A stretch of 64,000 nucleotides of DNA, taken from NCBI GenBank assembly GCA_943370285.1, contig CALRQJ020000001.1:62001-126000 (forward strand). Reading direction: 5' to 3'. The notes beneath the pieces were generated by a model. The model did not search any database. It saw only the letters and a program-made list of their open reading frames with translations, and was not told where the DNA came from. Below are positions 16,021 through 26,400 of the stretch, piece after piece. The DNA is from CALRQJ02 sp943370285. Lineage in GTDB: Bacteria; Bacteroidota; Bacteroidia; Chitinophagales; Chitinophagaceae. Numbering within the stretch: position 1 is the stretch's first letter; every line of letters starts with the position of its first letter. The translations under genes were made by a program, and so were the position numbers.

Positions 16021-16114
16021 TTTTGGGGTTGTTTGCTTGCTTCGGCGAAAATAGTGCTTTACCCATTAATACAACTGTTACAAATTGGTGATTTCATTCC
16101 ATGCAGCATTCCCC

Positions 16115-16122
16115 TACTTTTG
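16115..16122 (+). promoter_or_regulatory. -7 element (TACTTTTG)
   Basis: TACTTTTG matches TAnnTTTG and ends 14 bases before the ATG at 16137. It lies inside the first codons of the longer open frame from 16101, which argues that 16137 is the true start. Confidence 0.5.
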
Positions 16123-16136
16123 CGGCACAAGTAGCT

Positions 16137-17288
16137 ATGAAATTTTTATCTATCCTTTGTTTTATCCTAATCTTATTAGGCAGTATAAGTTGTAATAACA
16201 ATACCGATAACGCAAAAAAGCCCAATAAAGGAAAACCCTTTCCCTATCGTCAGCTTACCTCAGCTGAATCAGACGGTTATATCAAGGCTATTGAGCATAT
16301 GTATGACTCACTGTTTGGTAAAACCGGCTTTAATGGCAGTATTTTGATTGCAAAAAATGGAAAAATTCTGTTTGAAAAATACCAAGGCTATCATAATCTA
16401 TCTACAAAAGATACCATAGCGGCCAATACGCCTTTTCATCTTGCATCGGTTACAAAACCTTTTACGGCTATGGCTGTGCTGGCTTTGTATGAACAAGGAA
16501 AATTAGAATTAGAAGATAGTTTGCAACGATTTTTTCCTGCATTTCCATACCAAGGTGTTACAGTAAGCCAATTATTAAGCCACCGCAGCGGATTACCCAA
16601 CTATGTATATTTCATGAGTAAAGACACCGCTTGGAATCAACAAAAAAAGGCATCCAATACAGATATGCTTAACTATATGATTGCCAAACATCCGGCACCA
16701 TATGGCAAACCGGGTAAACATTTTTCTTACTGTAATACCAACTATGCCTTGTTGGCTTTAATTGTTGAAAAAGTAACCGGACTCTCCTTCCCCACTTACA
16801 TGAAAGACAGTGTATTTACCCCGTTGGGGATGAAGGATAGCTATGTGTTTGGCGTAGCCGATACTGCCCGATATATTCCTAGCTATCTCAACAACGGCAG
16901 AGCTTTCGACTTGGCTGCTATTGATTGCATTTATGGCGACAAAAATATGTACAGCACGGTAAGAGATATTTGGCAATGGGAAAAAGCCATGTACAATAAC
17001 GAACTCATCATCGAAGCCACTTATCAAAAAGCCATTACACCATATAGCAACGAAAGACCATCTGTTCACAATTATGGTTTAGGCTGGCGATTGATGCTAT
17101 TACCCGACCGAAAAATGGTGTATCATAACGGTTGGTGGCATGGCAATAACACTGTTTTCACCCGTGCCATTAACGACACCGCAACCATCATCATTCTGGG
17201 CAACAAATACAATAGAGGAATTTACAGGGGATTTGGTTTTAGTAAAATATTTCATGGGCATAGCCCCGAAGCAGACCCTGAAGATTAA
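16137..17288 (+). CDS. Serine hydrolase lipoprotein (class C beta-lactamase-like)
   Basis: 383 residues from the ATG at 16137. Signal peptide with lipobox GSISC. The beta-lactamase/D-Ala-D-Ala peptidase fold shows SVTK (Ser-x-x-Lys, about residue 105), YCNTNY (Tyr-x-Asn) and a third motif HNGWWHG near the C-terminus. Such proteins may be peptidases, esterases or amidases acting in the periplasm; the substrate cannot be told. An in-frame ATG at 16101 would put 12 residues ahead of the signal peptide and is rejected. Single gene, followed by a GC-rich hairpin. Confidence 0.9.
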   Translation: MKFLSILCFILILLGSISCNNNTDNAKKPNKGKPFPYRQLTSAESDGYIKAIEHMYDSLFGKTGFNGSILIAKNGKILFEKYQGYHNLSTKDTIAANTPFHLASVTKPFTAMAVLALYEQGKLELEDSLQRFFPAFPYQGVTVSQLLSHRSGLPNYVYFMSKDTAWNQQKKASNTDMLNYMIAKHPAPYGKPGKHFSYCNTNYALLALIVEKVTGLSFPTYMKDSVFTPLGMKDSYVFGVADTARYIPSYLNNGRAFDLAAIDCIYGDKNMYSTVRDIWQWEKAMYNNELIIEATYQKAITPYSNERPSVHNYGLGWRLMLLPDRKMVYHNGWWHGNNTVFTRAINDTATIIILGNKYNRGIYRGFGFSKIFHGHSPEADPED

Positions 17289-17296
17289 AACAAAAC

Positions 17297-17316
17297 GGCC
17301 CCTAAAAAGGGGCCGA
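17297..17316. terminator. GC-rich hairpin after the serine hydrolase
   Basis: CGGCCCC (17297-17303) pairs with GGGGCCG (17310-17316) around a 6-base loop. No T run follows on the plus strand; on the minus strand TTTTG follows. Likely a transcription stop for the converging pair. Confidence 0.55.
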
Positions 17317-17340
17317 CGCTATTTCACCAACAAAACGTCC

Positions 17341-17664
17341 CTAAGGATAAAAAAACTCTGTTCTTGTATTATAATACCAAAATCCTTTATAACCAGCTTT
17401 CATAAAAACTAACCGATTGTTTTTGGCAGCAATAATATCATCATAAATAAATTCACTGCTATATTCTTGCCTTTGATCGCCTATTTTTTTAACCCATTTG
17501 AAAGCCCATTTGCCAAAGTTGTTTCTGAACTTGTATACAATGTCAAAACTTTCAGAACTAGGGTAAGTATCATCGAATAAAACAACAGTATTTTTCAAAA
17601 AATCATTTGCAGAGTGCATGTTTTCACTCATCATCACTTGCTTTAAAACTGCTGCGTTATGCAT
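17341..17664 (-). CDS. Hypothetical protein
   Basis: 107 residues without signal peptide or membrane segment, rich in aromatic residues (FGKWAFKWVKK, YKGFWYYN). I recognise no domain. Two further ATGs (residues 11 and 12) could serve as starts. It converges on the serine hydrolase and stands alone, with a long AT-rich stretch upstream. Codon use looks like that of its neighbours. Confidence 0.6.
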   Translation of the reverse strand: MHNAAVLKQVMMSENMHSANDFLKNTVVLFDDTYPSSESFDIVYKFRNNFGKWAFKWVKKIGDQRQEYSSEFIYDDIIAAKNNRLVFMKAGYKGFWYYNTRTEFFYP

Positions 17665-18060
17665 GAAATGTTGTTTTACATCTTAACGGATGTGAAATTA
17701 AAAAATTATTAAAATTAGCAAGGTTTTTTCCTGCTTTTTTTTTTAAAAAATATAACATGTTGATTATTAACACTTTAATTCTTACCGAAGTATTAAAAAA
17801 GTATAAATCATTGAACGAATTCAATAACGGAATGCTAATTATGCCAGCATTTTGTTATCTAGTGAAATCAATCTTCTACTTTTTAAGACGTTTTTAATAA
17901 TCCTTGGGTTGCGTTTGTAATTTCATCAAATCAACACTTTGTTCTACCTGCATCAAAAGTAGTTGAGGTAGTAAAAGATAATGCTGAGATATGCAGCAGT
18001 TTTGTTGCTTTTTACCCTATTTTTGCCGCCATTTTATAAACTACACAGATACAATTGCTT
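17665..18060. other. AT-rich intergenic region upstream of hppA
   Basis: About 395 bases without a gene. It holds a run of ten T after an imperfect GCAAGG/CCTGC stem (17718-17742) and a -7-like TATTTTTG at 18018-18025. The length suggests a long leader or a regulated promoter for hppA, but no known riboswitch is recognisable. Confidence 0.5.
18018..18025 (+). promoter_or_regulatory. -7 element before hppA (TATTTTTG)
   Basis: TATTTTTG matches TAnnTTTG and lies 35 bases before the ATG at 18061. No good TTG is found 19-21 bases upstream. Confidence 0.4.
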
Positions 18061-20493
18061 ATGTACGAGATGTTATTTTATGCCGTTCCTGTAATGGGTG
18101 CCCTCGGCCTTATTTACACGTTTATTAAGTACAATTGGGTATCTAAGCAAGATGCTGGTACCGATCGTATGAAAGAAATCAGCACTTACATTGCAGAAGG
18201 TGCTATGGCTTTTTTGAAAGCTGAGTGGAAAATACTTGGCTACTTTGTAGTGATTGTTGGTTTATTGTTGGGCTTTATGGCCACTACCAACCCTAACTCA
18301 CATTGGACGATTGCCATTGCCTTTGTACTAGGCGCTGTAGCCAGTGCTACTGCAGGTTACATTGGTATGAGCATTGCTACTAAAGCCAATGTACGCACTG
18401 CACATGCAGCAAGAACAAGTTTATCAAAAGCATTGAATGTGTCATTTACCGGCGGTGCCGTAATGGGACTTGGTGTGGCAGGTTTAGCTGTTTTAGGATT
18501 AGGAGCTTTATTCCTGATTTTAAAAGCTGCCTTTGCTCCGGAAGCTGCTGCTAACAGTGCAGAAATGTTAAAGACCATCGAGGTGTTAACCGGTTTTTCT
18601 TTAGGTGCTGAATCAATCGCTTTGTTTGCCCGTGTGGGTGGCGGTATTTATACTAAAGCTGCCGACGTAGGTGCTGACTTAGTAGGTAAAGTAGAAGCCG
18701 GTATTCCGGAAGATGATCCTCGTAACCCTGCAACTATTGCCGATAACGTAGGTGATAATGTGGGTGATGTGGCAGGTATGGGTGCCGACTTATTTGGTAG
18801 CTACGTAGCAACAGTTTTGGCAACAATGGTATTAGGACAAGAAACAGTTTCAGTTGATAATTTTGGCGGTTATGCCCCCATTTTATTGCCGATGTTGATT
18901 GCCGGTGTTGGTATCATTTTTTCTATTATAGGTACTTTCTTCGTACGTATTAGCGAAACTGCAGGTATTAGTACAGATGTTGTACAAAAAGCCCTTAATA
19001 TGGGTAACTGGGGTTCTATTATTTTAACTGCTTTGGCTTGTGCCGGATTGGTTTACTATATTCTTCCCGAAACAATGGAACTACGTGGACTTCCTTTTAC
19101 CCGTGATGGTGTTTTAGGTGCCATTGTAGTAGGATTAGTAGTAGGAACTTTAATGAGCATTATTACAGAATACTACACTGCTATGGGTAAAGCTCCGGTG
19201 AAGTTGATTATCAAAAAATCATCTACCGGACATGCTACTAACGTAATTGGTGGTTTATCTGTTGGTATGGAATCTACTTTCTTACCCATCTTGGTATTGG
19301 CTGCAGGTATTTATGGTAGTTTTTGGTTTGCAGGTTTGTACGGCGTTGCGATTGCAGCTGCAGGTATGATGGCAACTACTGCCATGCAGTTGGCTATTGA
19401 TGCTTTTGGACCGATTGCCGATAACGCAGGTGGTATTGCAGAAATGAGTGAGTTACCAAAAGATGTTCGTGAAAAAACCGATGTATTGGATGCTGTTGGT
19501 AATACTACTGCTGCTACCGGAAAAGGTTTCGCTATTGCATCTGCAGCATTAACTGCTTTGGCTTTGTTTGCTGCTTATGTAGGTGTAATACAGCATAACG
19601 GATACATGATGAAAGGTATTGACATTTATAAAGCTGAAGTATTGGCTTGTTTATTTGTGGGTGGCATGATTCCTTTTATCTTCTCTTCATTAGCCATTCG
19701 TGCAGTTGGTGAAGCAGCTATGGCAATGGTAGAAGAAGTACGTCGCCAGTTTCATACTATTCCGGGCATTATGGAAGGTACAGGCAAGCCTGAATATGAT
19801 AAATGTGTGGCTATCTCTACTGAAGCTTCTATCAAGAAAATGATGTTACCTGGCGCTATTGCTATCATCTCTCCTATAATTATTGGTTTCATTTTTGGAC
19901 CAGAAGCTTTAGGTGGATTTTTAGCCGGTGCAACCGTATCAGGTGTGTTGATGGGTATGTTCCAAAATAATGCCGGTGGTGCTTGGGACAATGCAAAGAA
20001 GAGTTTTGAAAAAGGTGTTGAAATTAACGGACAGATTTATAAAAAAGGTTCTGAACCACATAAAGCTGCCGTAACCGGCGATACAGTTGGTGATCCTTTC
20101 AAAGATACTTCAGGCCCATCTATGAACATCTTAATCAAATTAATGAGTATCGTTTCATTGGTATTAGCGCCAACTTTAGCTTCGGTACATGCCGGTAAAG
20201 CAGGTGCAGCTGACCATACAGGCCATAAAGTAGAAGTGAAAGTGAACGTAAACAACAGCGATACTGCAAATACAGCAGCAGTAACTATTGATAATGATTT
20301 TACAGCTTTTATTGATGCATTAAAGAAAGATGGTTTAGCAAAAGATGGCAGTCTTTCTATTGAATTCAAAGGCGGAAAATTATTCATCAATAGCCAAGAA
20401 CAAACTGCAGAAACGGTGAAGAAATATGAAAATTTCTTGAAAGATAAAAATGGTAAAGACCTTAACATTAATATCAATCTCGACGAGAAATAA
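18061..20493 (+). CDS. hppA: Membrane-bound pyrophosphatase (ion pump)
   Basis: 810 residues from the ATG at 18061 (a TTG two codons earlier is less likely). It hydrolyses pyrophosphate and pumps ions across the inner membrane with about 16 helices. The substrate-binding signature is complete: KAADVGADLVGKVEAGIPED and NVGDNVGDVAGMGADLFGSY. GNTTAATGKGFAI, with Ala where K+-independent enzymes have Lys, indicates K+ dependence. In DLFGSYVATVL neither of the usual gate Glu positions (DLFES or GSYAE) is Glu, so I infer the Flavobacterium-like H+-pumping group. After the last helix (KLMSIVSLVLAPTLAS) about 100 extra residues form a soluble tail with KVEVKVNVNN and a helix-strand domain. Confidence 0.95.
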   Translation: MYEMLFYAVPVMGALGLIYTFIKYNWVSKQDAGTDRMKEISTYIAEGAMAFLKAEWKILGYFVVIVGLLLGFMATTNPNSHWTIAIAFVLGAVASATAGYIGMSIATKANVRTAHAARTSLSKALNVSFTGGAVMGLGVAGLAVLGLGALFLILKAAFAPEAAANSAEMLKTIEVLTGFSLGAESIALFARVGGGIYTKAADVGADLVGKVEAGIPEDDPRNPATIADNVGDNVGDVAGMGADLFGSYVATVLATMVLGQETVSVDNFGGYAPILLPMLIAGVGIIFSIIGTFFVRISETAGISTDVVQKALNMGNWGSIILTALACAGLVYYILPETMELRGLPFTRDGVLGAIVVGLVVGTLMSIITEYYTAMGKAPVKLIIKKSSTGHATNVIGGLSVGMESTFLPILVLAAGIYGSFWFAGLYGVAIAAAGMMATTAMQLAIDAFGPIADNAGGIAEMSELPKDVREKTDVLDAVGNTTAATGKGFAIASAALTALALFAAYVGVIQHNGYMMKGIDIYKAEVLACLFVGGMIPFIFSSLAIRAVGEAAMAMVEEVRRQFHTIPGIMEGTGKPEYDKCVAISTEASIKKMMLPGAIAIISPIIIGFIFGPEALGGFLAGATVSGVLMGMFQNNAGGAWDNAKKSFEKGVEINGQIYKKGSEPHKAAVTGDTVGDPFKDTSGPSMNILIKLMSIVSLVLAPTLASVHAGKAGAADHTGHKVEVKVNVNNSDTANTAAVTIDNDFTAFIDALKKDGLAKDGSLSIEFKGGKLFINSQEQTAETVKKYENFLKDKNGKDLNININLDEK

Positions 20494-20513
20494 TCCTAGA
20501 TTTTCAATCTAAC

Positions 20514-20548
20514 AAAACAGCCCATCTCACAACAAGATGGGCTGTTTT
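20514..20548. terminator. Bidirectional terminator after hppA
   Basis: AAAACAGCCCATCT (20514-20527) pairs perfectly with AGATGGGCTGTTTT (20535-20548) around a 7-base loop. It serves hppA and the converging VWA gene. Confidence 0.9.
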
Positions 20549-20565
20549 AATTTGTAAACATTGCC

Positions 20566-21717
20566 TTATTCTACAAAACTAAATTTTCTTTGCTCTGCTT
20601 GTTTTCTCAAAATAGATTGAATGGCATTGTCTAAATCTCTCGGATTCGTACTACCGGATGCTTTCAATTTTTCGGCTGCTAAGTAGGCGGCTCTTTGTTT
20701 CAACAAATCATTGAGTTGTTGTTGAATGGCAGCTCTATCTGCCGCTTTTTGAAGCACATATTTTTTTATCGCTGCCTTTGATTTGTTTTTTAATGTATCG
20801 GGTAAATAGGCCGAATCCATTTTGTCAATAACAGTTGAATCTTCTTCATAAGCATCTACTAAATCCCAAGCACTATTACGATAGGCTTGCTTATTGGCTT
20901 TTACCGCTGCCCGTTGAATGCCGGCTTTTTTAGCAGCTGCCGAGTTAGCGGCATCCATCTGTCTTTGTAATTGAGCTCTACCAAATCCAGCAGTATTATA
21001 CGTTACATAACTCGTATTCAATTTTTCATTCAATACATAAATCAACGAATCTTGTGGTGCCGGTTTATCATCTTCTTTATCGTTATGATCAATCACAGCA
21101 TACGTACCATTGCCACACTCACCATTTTGATTCCAATATTCTTTAATACCGATTAACGAATCGCCACAGTAAACCGTATTAATAACAATCCCTTTTTGTT
21201 TGGCTAATAAACAGGCTTGTGCAAAGGGTATTGGCCCTTGGCGAAAAGATTCATTGCCTGCAATGAAAATCACCTTGTAATCATCTTGTCCGCCACCCCA
21301 TTGTAATTCATTCAGTGATTGAGCCAATACTGCACCACAATACTCATCACCACCACTTGTTTTTAGTTCAAATAGCTTGGCGCTTAATACATCTAAATCG
21401 GTAGTAAAAGGCATTATTTTTTTGATATAATGATTATTACTGCCGTTGGAGGGTCTTCCATATTCGTACAAAGCAATTTCAACAATTGGCTTTTGACCTT
21501 GGGTGGTAGCTTTAGACAAAGTTTGCATCATACCCCATAACTGCGACTTAGCTTGTTCAATGAGGCCATCCATACTGCCACTAACATCTAACAAAATAGC
21601 TACTTGAACACGGGGTGTATCTACCGTTTTTTTATTGGGTGCTGCAAATACAGGAGCTACTGTAAGAACAGAACAAAAAAAGATAATGCTTGTAACAACT
21701 ACTCGGAACTGTTTCAT
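20566..21717 (-). CDS. Secreted von Willebrand factor A domain protein
   Basis: 383 residues. Signal peptide (about 1-25, ending VFAAP). The VWA domain (about 38-230) has an intact metal-ion-dependent adhesion site: DVSGSMDG, the Thr/Ser region near TSGGDEYCG, and a downstream Asp. Two Cys pairs may form disulphides (GGDEYCG, YCGDS, ECGNG). The C-terminal 120 residues are Ala/Lys/Gln-rich helices, probably coiled. It would act in the periplasm or at the surface; ligand unknown. Two tandem hairpins separate it from the susCD pair upstream, so it is probably its own unit. Confidence 0.85.
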   Translation of the reverse strand: MKQFRVVVTSIIFFCSVLTVAPVFAAPNKKTVDTPRVQVAILLDVSGSMDGLIEQAKSQLWGMMQTLSKATTQGQKPIVEIALYEYGRPSNGSNNHYIKKIMPFTTDLDVLSAKLFELKTSGGDEYCGAVLAQSLNELQWGGGQDDYKVIFIAGNESFRQGPIPFAQACLLAKQKGIVINTVYCGDSLIGIKEYWNQNGECGNGTYAVIDHNDKEDDKPAPQDSLIYVLNEKLNTSYVTYNTAGFGRAQLQRQMDAANSAAAKKAGIQRAAVKANKQAYRNSAWDLVDAYEEDSTVIDKMDSAYLPDTLKNKSKAAIKKYVLQKAADRAAIQQQLNDLLKQRAAYLAAEKLKASGSTNPRDLDNAIQSILRKQAEQRKFSFVE

Positions 21718-21819
21718 ACTTAAGTTTGAGGATTTATCTAATACCCTTCTGATTCAATTGCTTGACCCATTACATAAAAACTCTACCTCATTTTTTAACA
21801 TTCACATGTATTTTAACAA

Positions 21820-21856
21820 AAAGGGAATTTCCGAACTGATGTCAGAAATTCCCTTT
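21820..21856 (-). terminator. Second terminator after susD
   Basis: AAAGGGAATTTC (21820-21831) pairs with GAAATTCCCTTT (21845-21856) around a 13-base loop. Read leftward it is followed by TTTTTG. It backs up the hairpin at 21873-21907. Confidence 0.7.
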
Positions 21857-21872
21857 ACATGAATTCAAAAAA

Positions 21873-21907
21873 GACTTCTTTACTTCATCAAAAAATGTAA
21901 AGAAGTC
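21873..21907 (-). terminator. Terminator of the susCD unit
   Basis: GACTTCTTTAC (21873-21883) pairs with GTAAAGAAGTC (21897-21907). Read leftward, the stem is followed by six T. It lies just past the susD stop. Confidence 0.85.
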
Positions 21908-21928
21908 ATTAGATCCTAAGCAATTGAA

Positions 21929-23440
21929 TTAAAAACCCGGGTTTTGTGTCACATTAGGATTGTTAGCTATCTCTTGAATAGGAATAGGCAATACTTTATA
22001 ACGATGAGGGTCCGGATTATCTAAAAAGTCATAATCGGTCAGGGGTTTACTATAATAATCCGCAAGGGAGGATTTAATTGTAGGAATTAAATTATCCCAA
22101 CGTTTTAAATCGAACCAACGCATGCATTCAAATGCAAATTCTCTGCGGCGTTCTTGTCTTAGTTTTGCTCGTAAATCGGATTGATCGGTATAAGTAAGCA
22201 ATGGCAACGTAGTTCCACCATGGGTTCTTCTTACATTATTGATGATGGCTAAGGCAGCATCTAAATTGGTAGTCCCTCCAATTTCAATTAATGATTCTGC
22301 AGTCATCATCAATACATCAGAGTAACGCAACAATATTAAATCGTTAGCTGCATCATCTTCATTAGCTGCTCCTGATGTATATTTTGCAACTAATGCTCCG
22401 TTAAAATTAGCCAAAGTAAAGCTGCTTACTGTTGTGTTTCGTCTTAAATCGCCTGTTTCGTAAACTCTTCTTGCAGGAACAGCATCAGTAGCAAAGTCTT
22501 TGGTAGGAGAAGAATACCTGAACGTTCTAAATGTCCATCCCATCCTCGTAAAGGCTTGTAAACTATTGGCTAATCCACTTGTGCCTCTGATAAAATAGAT
22601 ACGTTCTTTGTCAACTTGTTTGGTACCAAGAGCAGGTGAGAAAATATTAGCAAAGGATGCATTTATATCTACATTGTATCTCGATTTATTGTCAATAAGA
22701 TCTTTTAGTTCATCAATGGCTAATTGATAGCCTGTAACATCATTTAAAGGATAACCCGCCATGGTTAAATAAACTTTACCCAACAATGCTTTTGCTGCAG
22801 CAACAGTAGCTCTACCACCATCGCTGCTATTATAACCATAAGTGCTATCTAAGTAAGTCTTAGCGTATTTCAAATCGCTAATGATAGAATCATAAACAAC
22901 TCTTGTTGCTGCTCGTTTGGGGTATATATTTCCGGCGGTTATATCGGCAGGTTCCATCATTAATGGTACATCACCAAAAATTTGAACCAACCTGAAATGA
23001 TAAAAAGCCCTAAAAAATCTTGCTTGTGCTTGTGCCAATTGAATGGTTCTTGGGCGAAACCTACTACTATCATTTGCAAATTTTATTACATTATTTGCTC
23101 TATTAATTACATTGTAAGATCTACTCCAAATACCACCTATCACAGAGTTTGCCGGGGTGTATGTTATGATATCTAGCTGTGATCGTTCAGCCACAAAATT
23201 GGTATTGGTTGAATATCCACCATCATCTGAGATTTGCTCTAGCGGAAACATAATTGGTAATCCACTTAACACCTCTAATCTAGCTGCATTGTAAATACCA
23301 TCAACGCTTGCCACAATATCTTTTTCGGTGGCATAAAATGTGGCATTGGTAACTTGATCTCTTGGAATTTCTTCTAAGAATTTTTTACAAGATGTGAAAC
23401 AAATGGCAAGTATTGTGATCAGCAAAATATTCTTTTTCAT
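21929..23440 (-). CDS. SusD/RagB-family nutrient-binding lipoprotein
   Basis: 503 residues. Lipoprotein signal with FTSC (Cys about 17), followed by KKFLEEIPRDQVTN typical of the family. The TPR-like helical core and the loop-rich ligand region are recognisable in RAFYHFRLVQIFGDVPL, AAKALLGKVYLTMAGYPL and the C-terminal block LRQERRREFAFECMRWFDLKRW (in two parts: LRQERRREFAFE, then CMRWFDLKRW). It ends with YKVLPIPIQEIANNPNVTQN. It sits at the surface as a lid on the SusC-like transporter encoded 18 bases upstream. No glycosidase or other degradative gene is adjacent, so the substrate cannot be named. Confidence 0.95.
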   Translation of the reverse strand: MKKNILLITILAICFTSCKKFLEEIPRDQVTNATFYATEKDIVASVDGIYNAARLEVLSGLPIMFPLEQISDDGGYSTNTNFVAERSQLDIITYTPANSVIGGIWSRSYNVINRANNVIKFANDSSRFRPRTIQLAQAQARFFRAFYHFRLVQIFGDVPLMMEPADITAGNIYPKRAATRVVYDSIISDLKYAKTYLDSTYGYNSSDGGRATVAAAKALLGKVYLTMAGYPLNDVTGYQLAIDELKDLIDNKSRYNVDINASFANIFSPALGTKQVDKERIYFIRGTSGLANSLQAFTRMGWTFRTFRYSSPTKDFATDAVPARRVYETGDLRRNTTVSSFTLANFNGALVAKYTSGAANEDDAANDLILLRYSDVLMMTAESLIEIGGTTNLDAALAIINNVRRTHGGTTLPLLTYTDQSDLRAKLRQERRREFAFECMRWFDLKRWDNLIPTIKSSLADYYSKPLTDYDFLDNPDPHRYKVLPIPIQEIANNPNVTQNPGF

Positions 23441-23458
23441 ATGTAATGCTTTTTATAA

Positions 23459-26400
23459 TTAAAGGGTAATAGTAAAACCAAACCTGTATGCTTTTGCTAA
23501 TGGTGCAGCACCATTATCCATACCTCTTGCAAATCCACGACCTGAAGACGCTCCTATTTCTGGATTAAAGCCGGTGTACTTGGTGATGATGAACAGGTTT
23601 TGAACATTACCATAAACTTGTATATTTTGTACTTTCAATCTTTTAGTTATACTTGGAGGCAACTTATAAGATAAACTCAAATCTCTACAACGAAAGAAAT
23701 CTGCGTTCTCTATAAAGTAATCAGTGGACTCTCTTTGGTCTGCTGTAGTACCGGGAACAACAGCCGTTGCATATTTATTACTTTCACGAATTTCTGCCGC
23801 TAATTTTGGATCCATTCCCGGGAAAACATATCTGTACCGATTGTCAAAAGCATCCTTTCTAACATTATTTAGGCCAGTCATAGTGCCCCAATTAATTTGA
23901 AATTGGTTAAAAATCTGATGCCCATAGGCGTAGCTAAAAAATGCAGAAAGTTCAAAATTTTTGTAATTGACGGTGGTATTGAATCCGCCAAAACCAACCG
24001 GCAAAGCAGAGCCTAACCAAGTTCTATCCAAATCATTTAACAAGCCATCCCCGTTTAAATCTGCAAATCTTCTTTCCCCTTCTCTAGCATTACCTCTAAT
24101 ACCAACAGGTGCATTGGCAATACCGGCACTGTCCCACAAACCTAGAGATGTAAGACCATAAAAAGCACCAACAGCTCTACCTGTAGCAACTCTTAAGGTA
24201 GGTACATTATTTGTGAGGTTACCAGCAGTATAAAATTCATTAGGGCTATTGGTACGAAGCTTTTCAACAACATTTCTATTGAAGTTGATATTACCTTCAA
24301 CTCTCCATTTAAAATTACGTTTATTAATAATTCTTACACCAAGCGTCAACTCCAATCCTTCATTTAAAAGTGTACCAATATTATCTAACATCGTTGTAAA
24401 ACCAGTAGAGGGTGATGTTTGAACTTGAAATAGTAAATTCTTTGTTCTTCTTCTATACAATTCTATTGTAGAAGTAACTTTATTATTGAAGAATCCGAGG
24501 TCTAATGCCAAGTTGGAATTATTGGTTGTTTCCCATGTTAAGTTGGGGTTACCCAATCTTGCAGGTGAAAAACCAATACTTTGAAAGTTATTACCCCATA
24601 CGGAGAAATTTGGAACTAAAGTAGATTGCGTTTCATAGGCAGAAATAGCTTGATTACCTACTAATCCCCAACTTACTCTCAATTTAGATTCTGTTACAAC
24701 TTTCTTGATTGGTTTAAACCATTTTTCTTGTTCCATTTTCCAAGCTAAACTTGCTGCCGGGAATAAACCAAATTGATTGCCTTTTGCAAATTTTGAAACA
24801 CCATCATAACGAGATGACAAGTTAACTACAATGGACTTTTTATACGAGTAATTGATTTGTAAAATGCTACCCACCAATTGATTTCCGTTATAGCTTGATG
24901 TAATAGATTGTGGCAACGCAGCGCCCAAATTATTAAACCCTGTAATGTTATTATTAAAATTACCTACAACTGACCTCTGAGATTTTTGAACAAATTTTTC
25001 AGCAGTAAATACCAATACCGTGTTGAAATTGTGATAAAGACCAAGCTTTTTTCTGTAATTAAAATTCGCTTGATACAAGACACTATTATTCTGTGAATTA
25101 CCGGTATTTGCTTCCCCTCTATAATTTGTTGTTATGAGTGGGATGTTGATAGGGATAAAAGTTTGGAGTAAAGAATTAAACTGGTTAACACTTACTTTTC
25201 CTTGAACACTAAAGTCATTATTAAATTTATAGTTTAAACTAGCAGTAGCTAATATTTGTGAAGATGTATTGGAATTTCTAACTCCTCTTTCTGATGTTAT
25301 CAATAATGGATTAAGTCTGCTTTGACTCGACTCAACATCTCCTAATGCTGCATTTATTTCTGATCTTGAAAACCTGCCATTATGAAAAACAGTTCCAAAT
25401 CTAGAGTCTACATAACTAGCATCGCCACTACCATATCTGTAATCCCACAAATAATTAAAATCCCCATCAGGGTTTAACAATGGTGAAGTGGGTGCCCAGT
25501 TTAATGCTCTTGAGGTTAAAGTTTGCGTGGGTGTACCAAATCTATCAGTTGAGGTAACCCCTAAATTTACATTTAAAGTTAACTTAGGATTAAGCGGCAC
25601 TTCATAATTTATTCTACCACTGTAACGCTTTAAATAAGTGCCTGTGATTACACCTTGTTGATCAAAATATTGTCCGGATACAAAGTATTTAGCCCCACCA
25701 ATGGCACCGCCACTAATACTAATAGAAGCGTCTCTAGTTACAGCCGAACCTGATAAATCTTTTTGGTGGTCGTATTCTTTCAAGAGTGGTATTTCACTTG
25801 CTAAATACGGCGTATCATTTGTATTTGTATTTATTCCTCTCAACTTTCTTAATGCCCAAGCCTCATTAGCATAGGTAGCAAAATCTTCTGCCCCTAATAT
25901 GTCAACTCTTTTTTGCGGGGTATTAACCGACTGATTAAAATTAATTACAATTTTAGCCTTGCCTACTTTACCTGATTTAGTTGTAATTACGACAACACCA
26001 TTTGCACCCCTCGAGCCGTACAAAGAAGTAGCGGCAGCATCCTTCAAAATCTCAATGCTTTCAATATCGTTAGGATTAAGCATCGACAATGGATTAGCAG
26101 TTAGGTTATTGCCAAATAATGAGCTGATTTGACTACTACCGTTTAAGTTCATATCGGGTAGCTCTATTGGTACACCATCTATTACGTATAAGGGTTGTGT
26201 ACTACCGGATATTGAACTAACACCTCTGATTTCAATATTGATACCACCGCCGGGTTCTGAATTATTTTCCATCACATTAACCCCGGCTGCCCTACCTCCT
26301 AAAATTTGTTGAAAATTGGAGTACCCTCCTTTATCAGCATTTTTTGGGGTAACAGTAGAAATGGCTGTTGATACGTCTGGTCTCCTTTGTTGCAGATATC

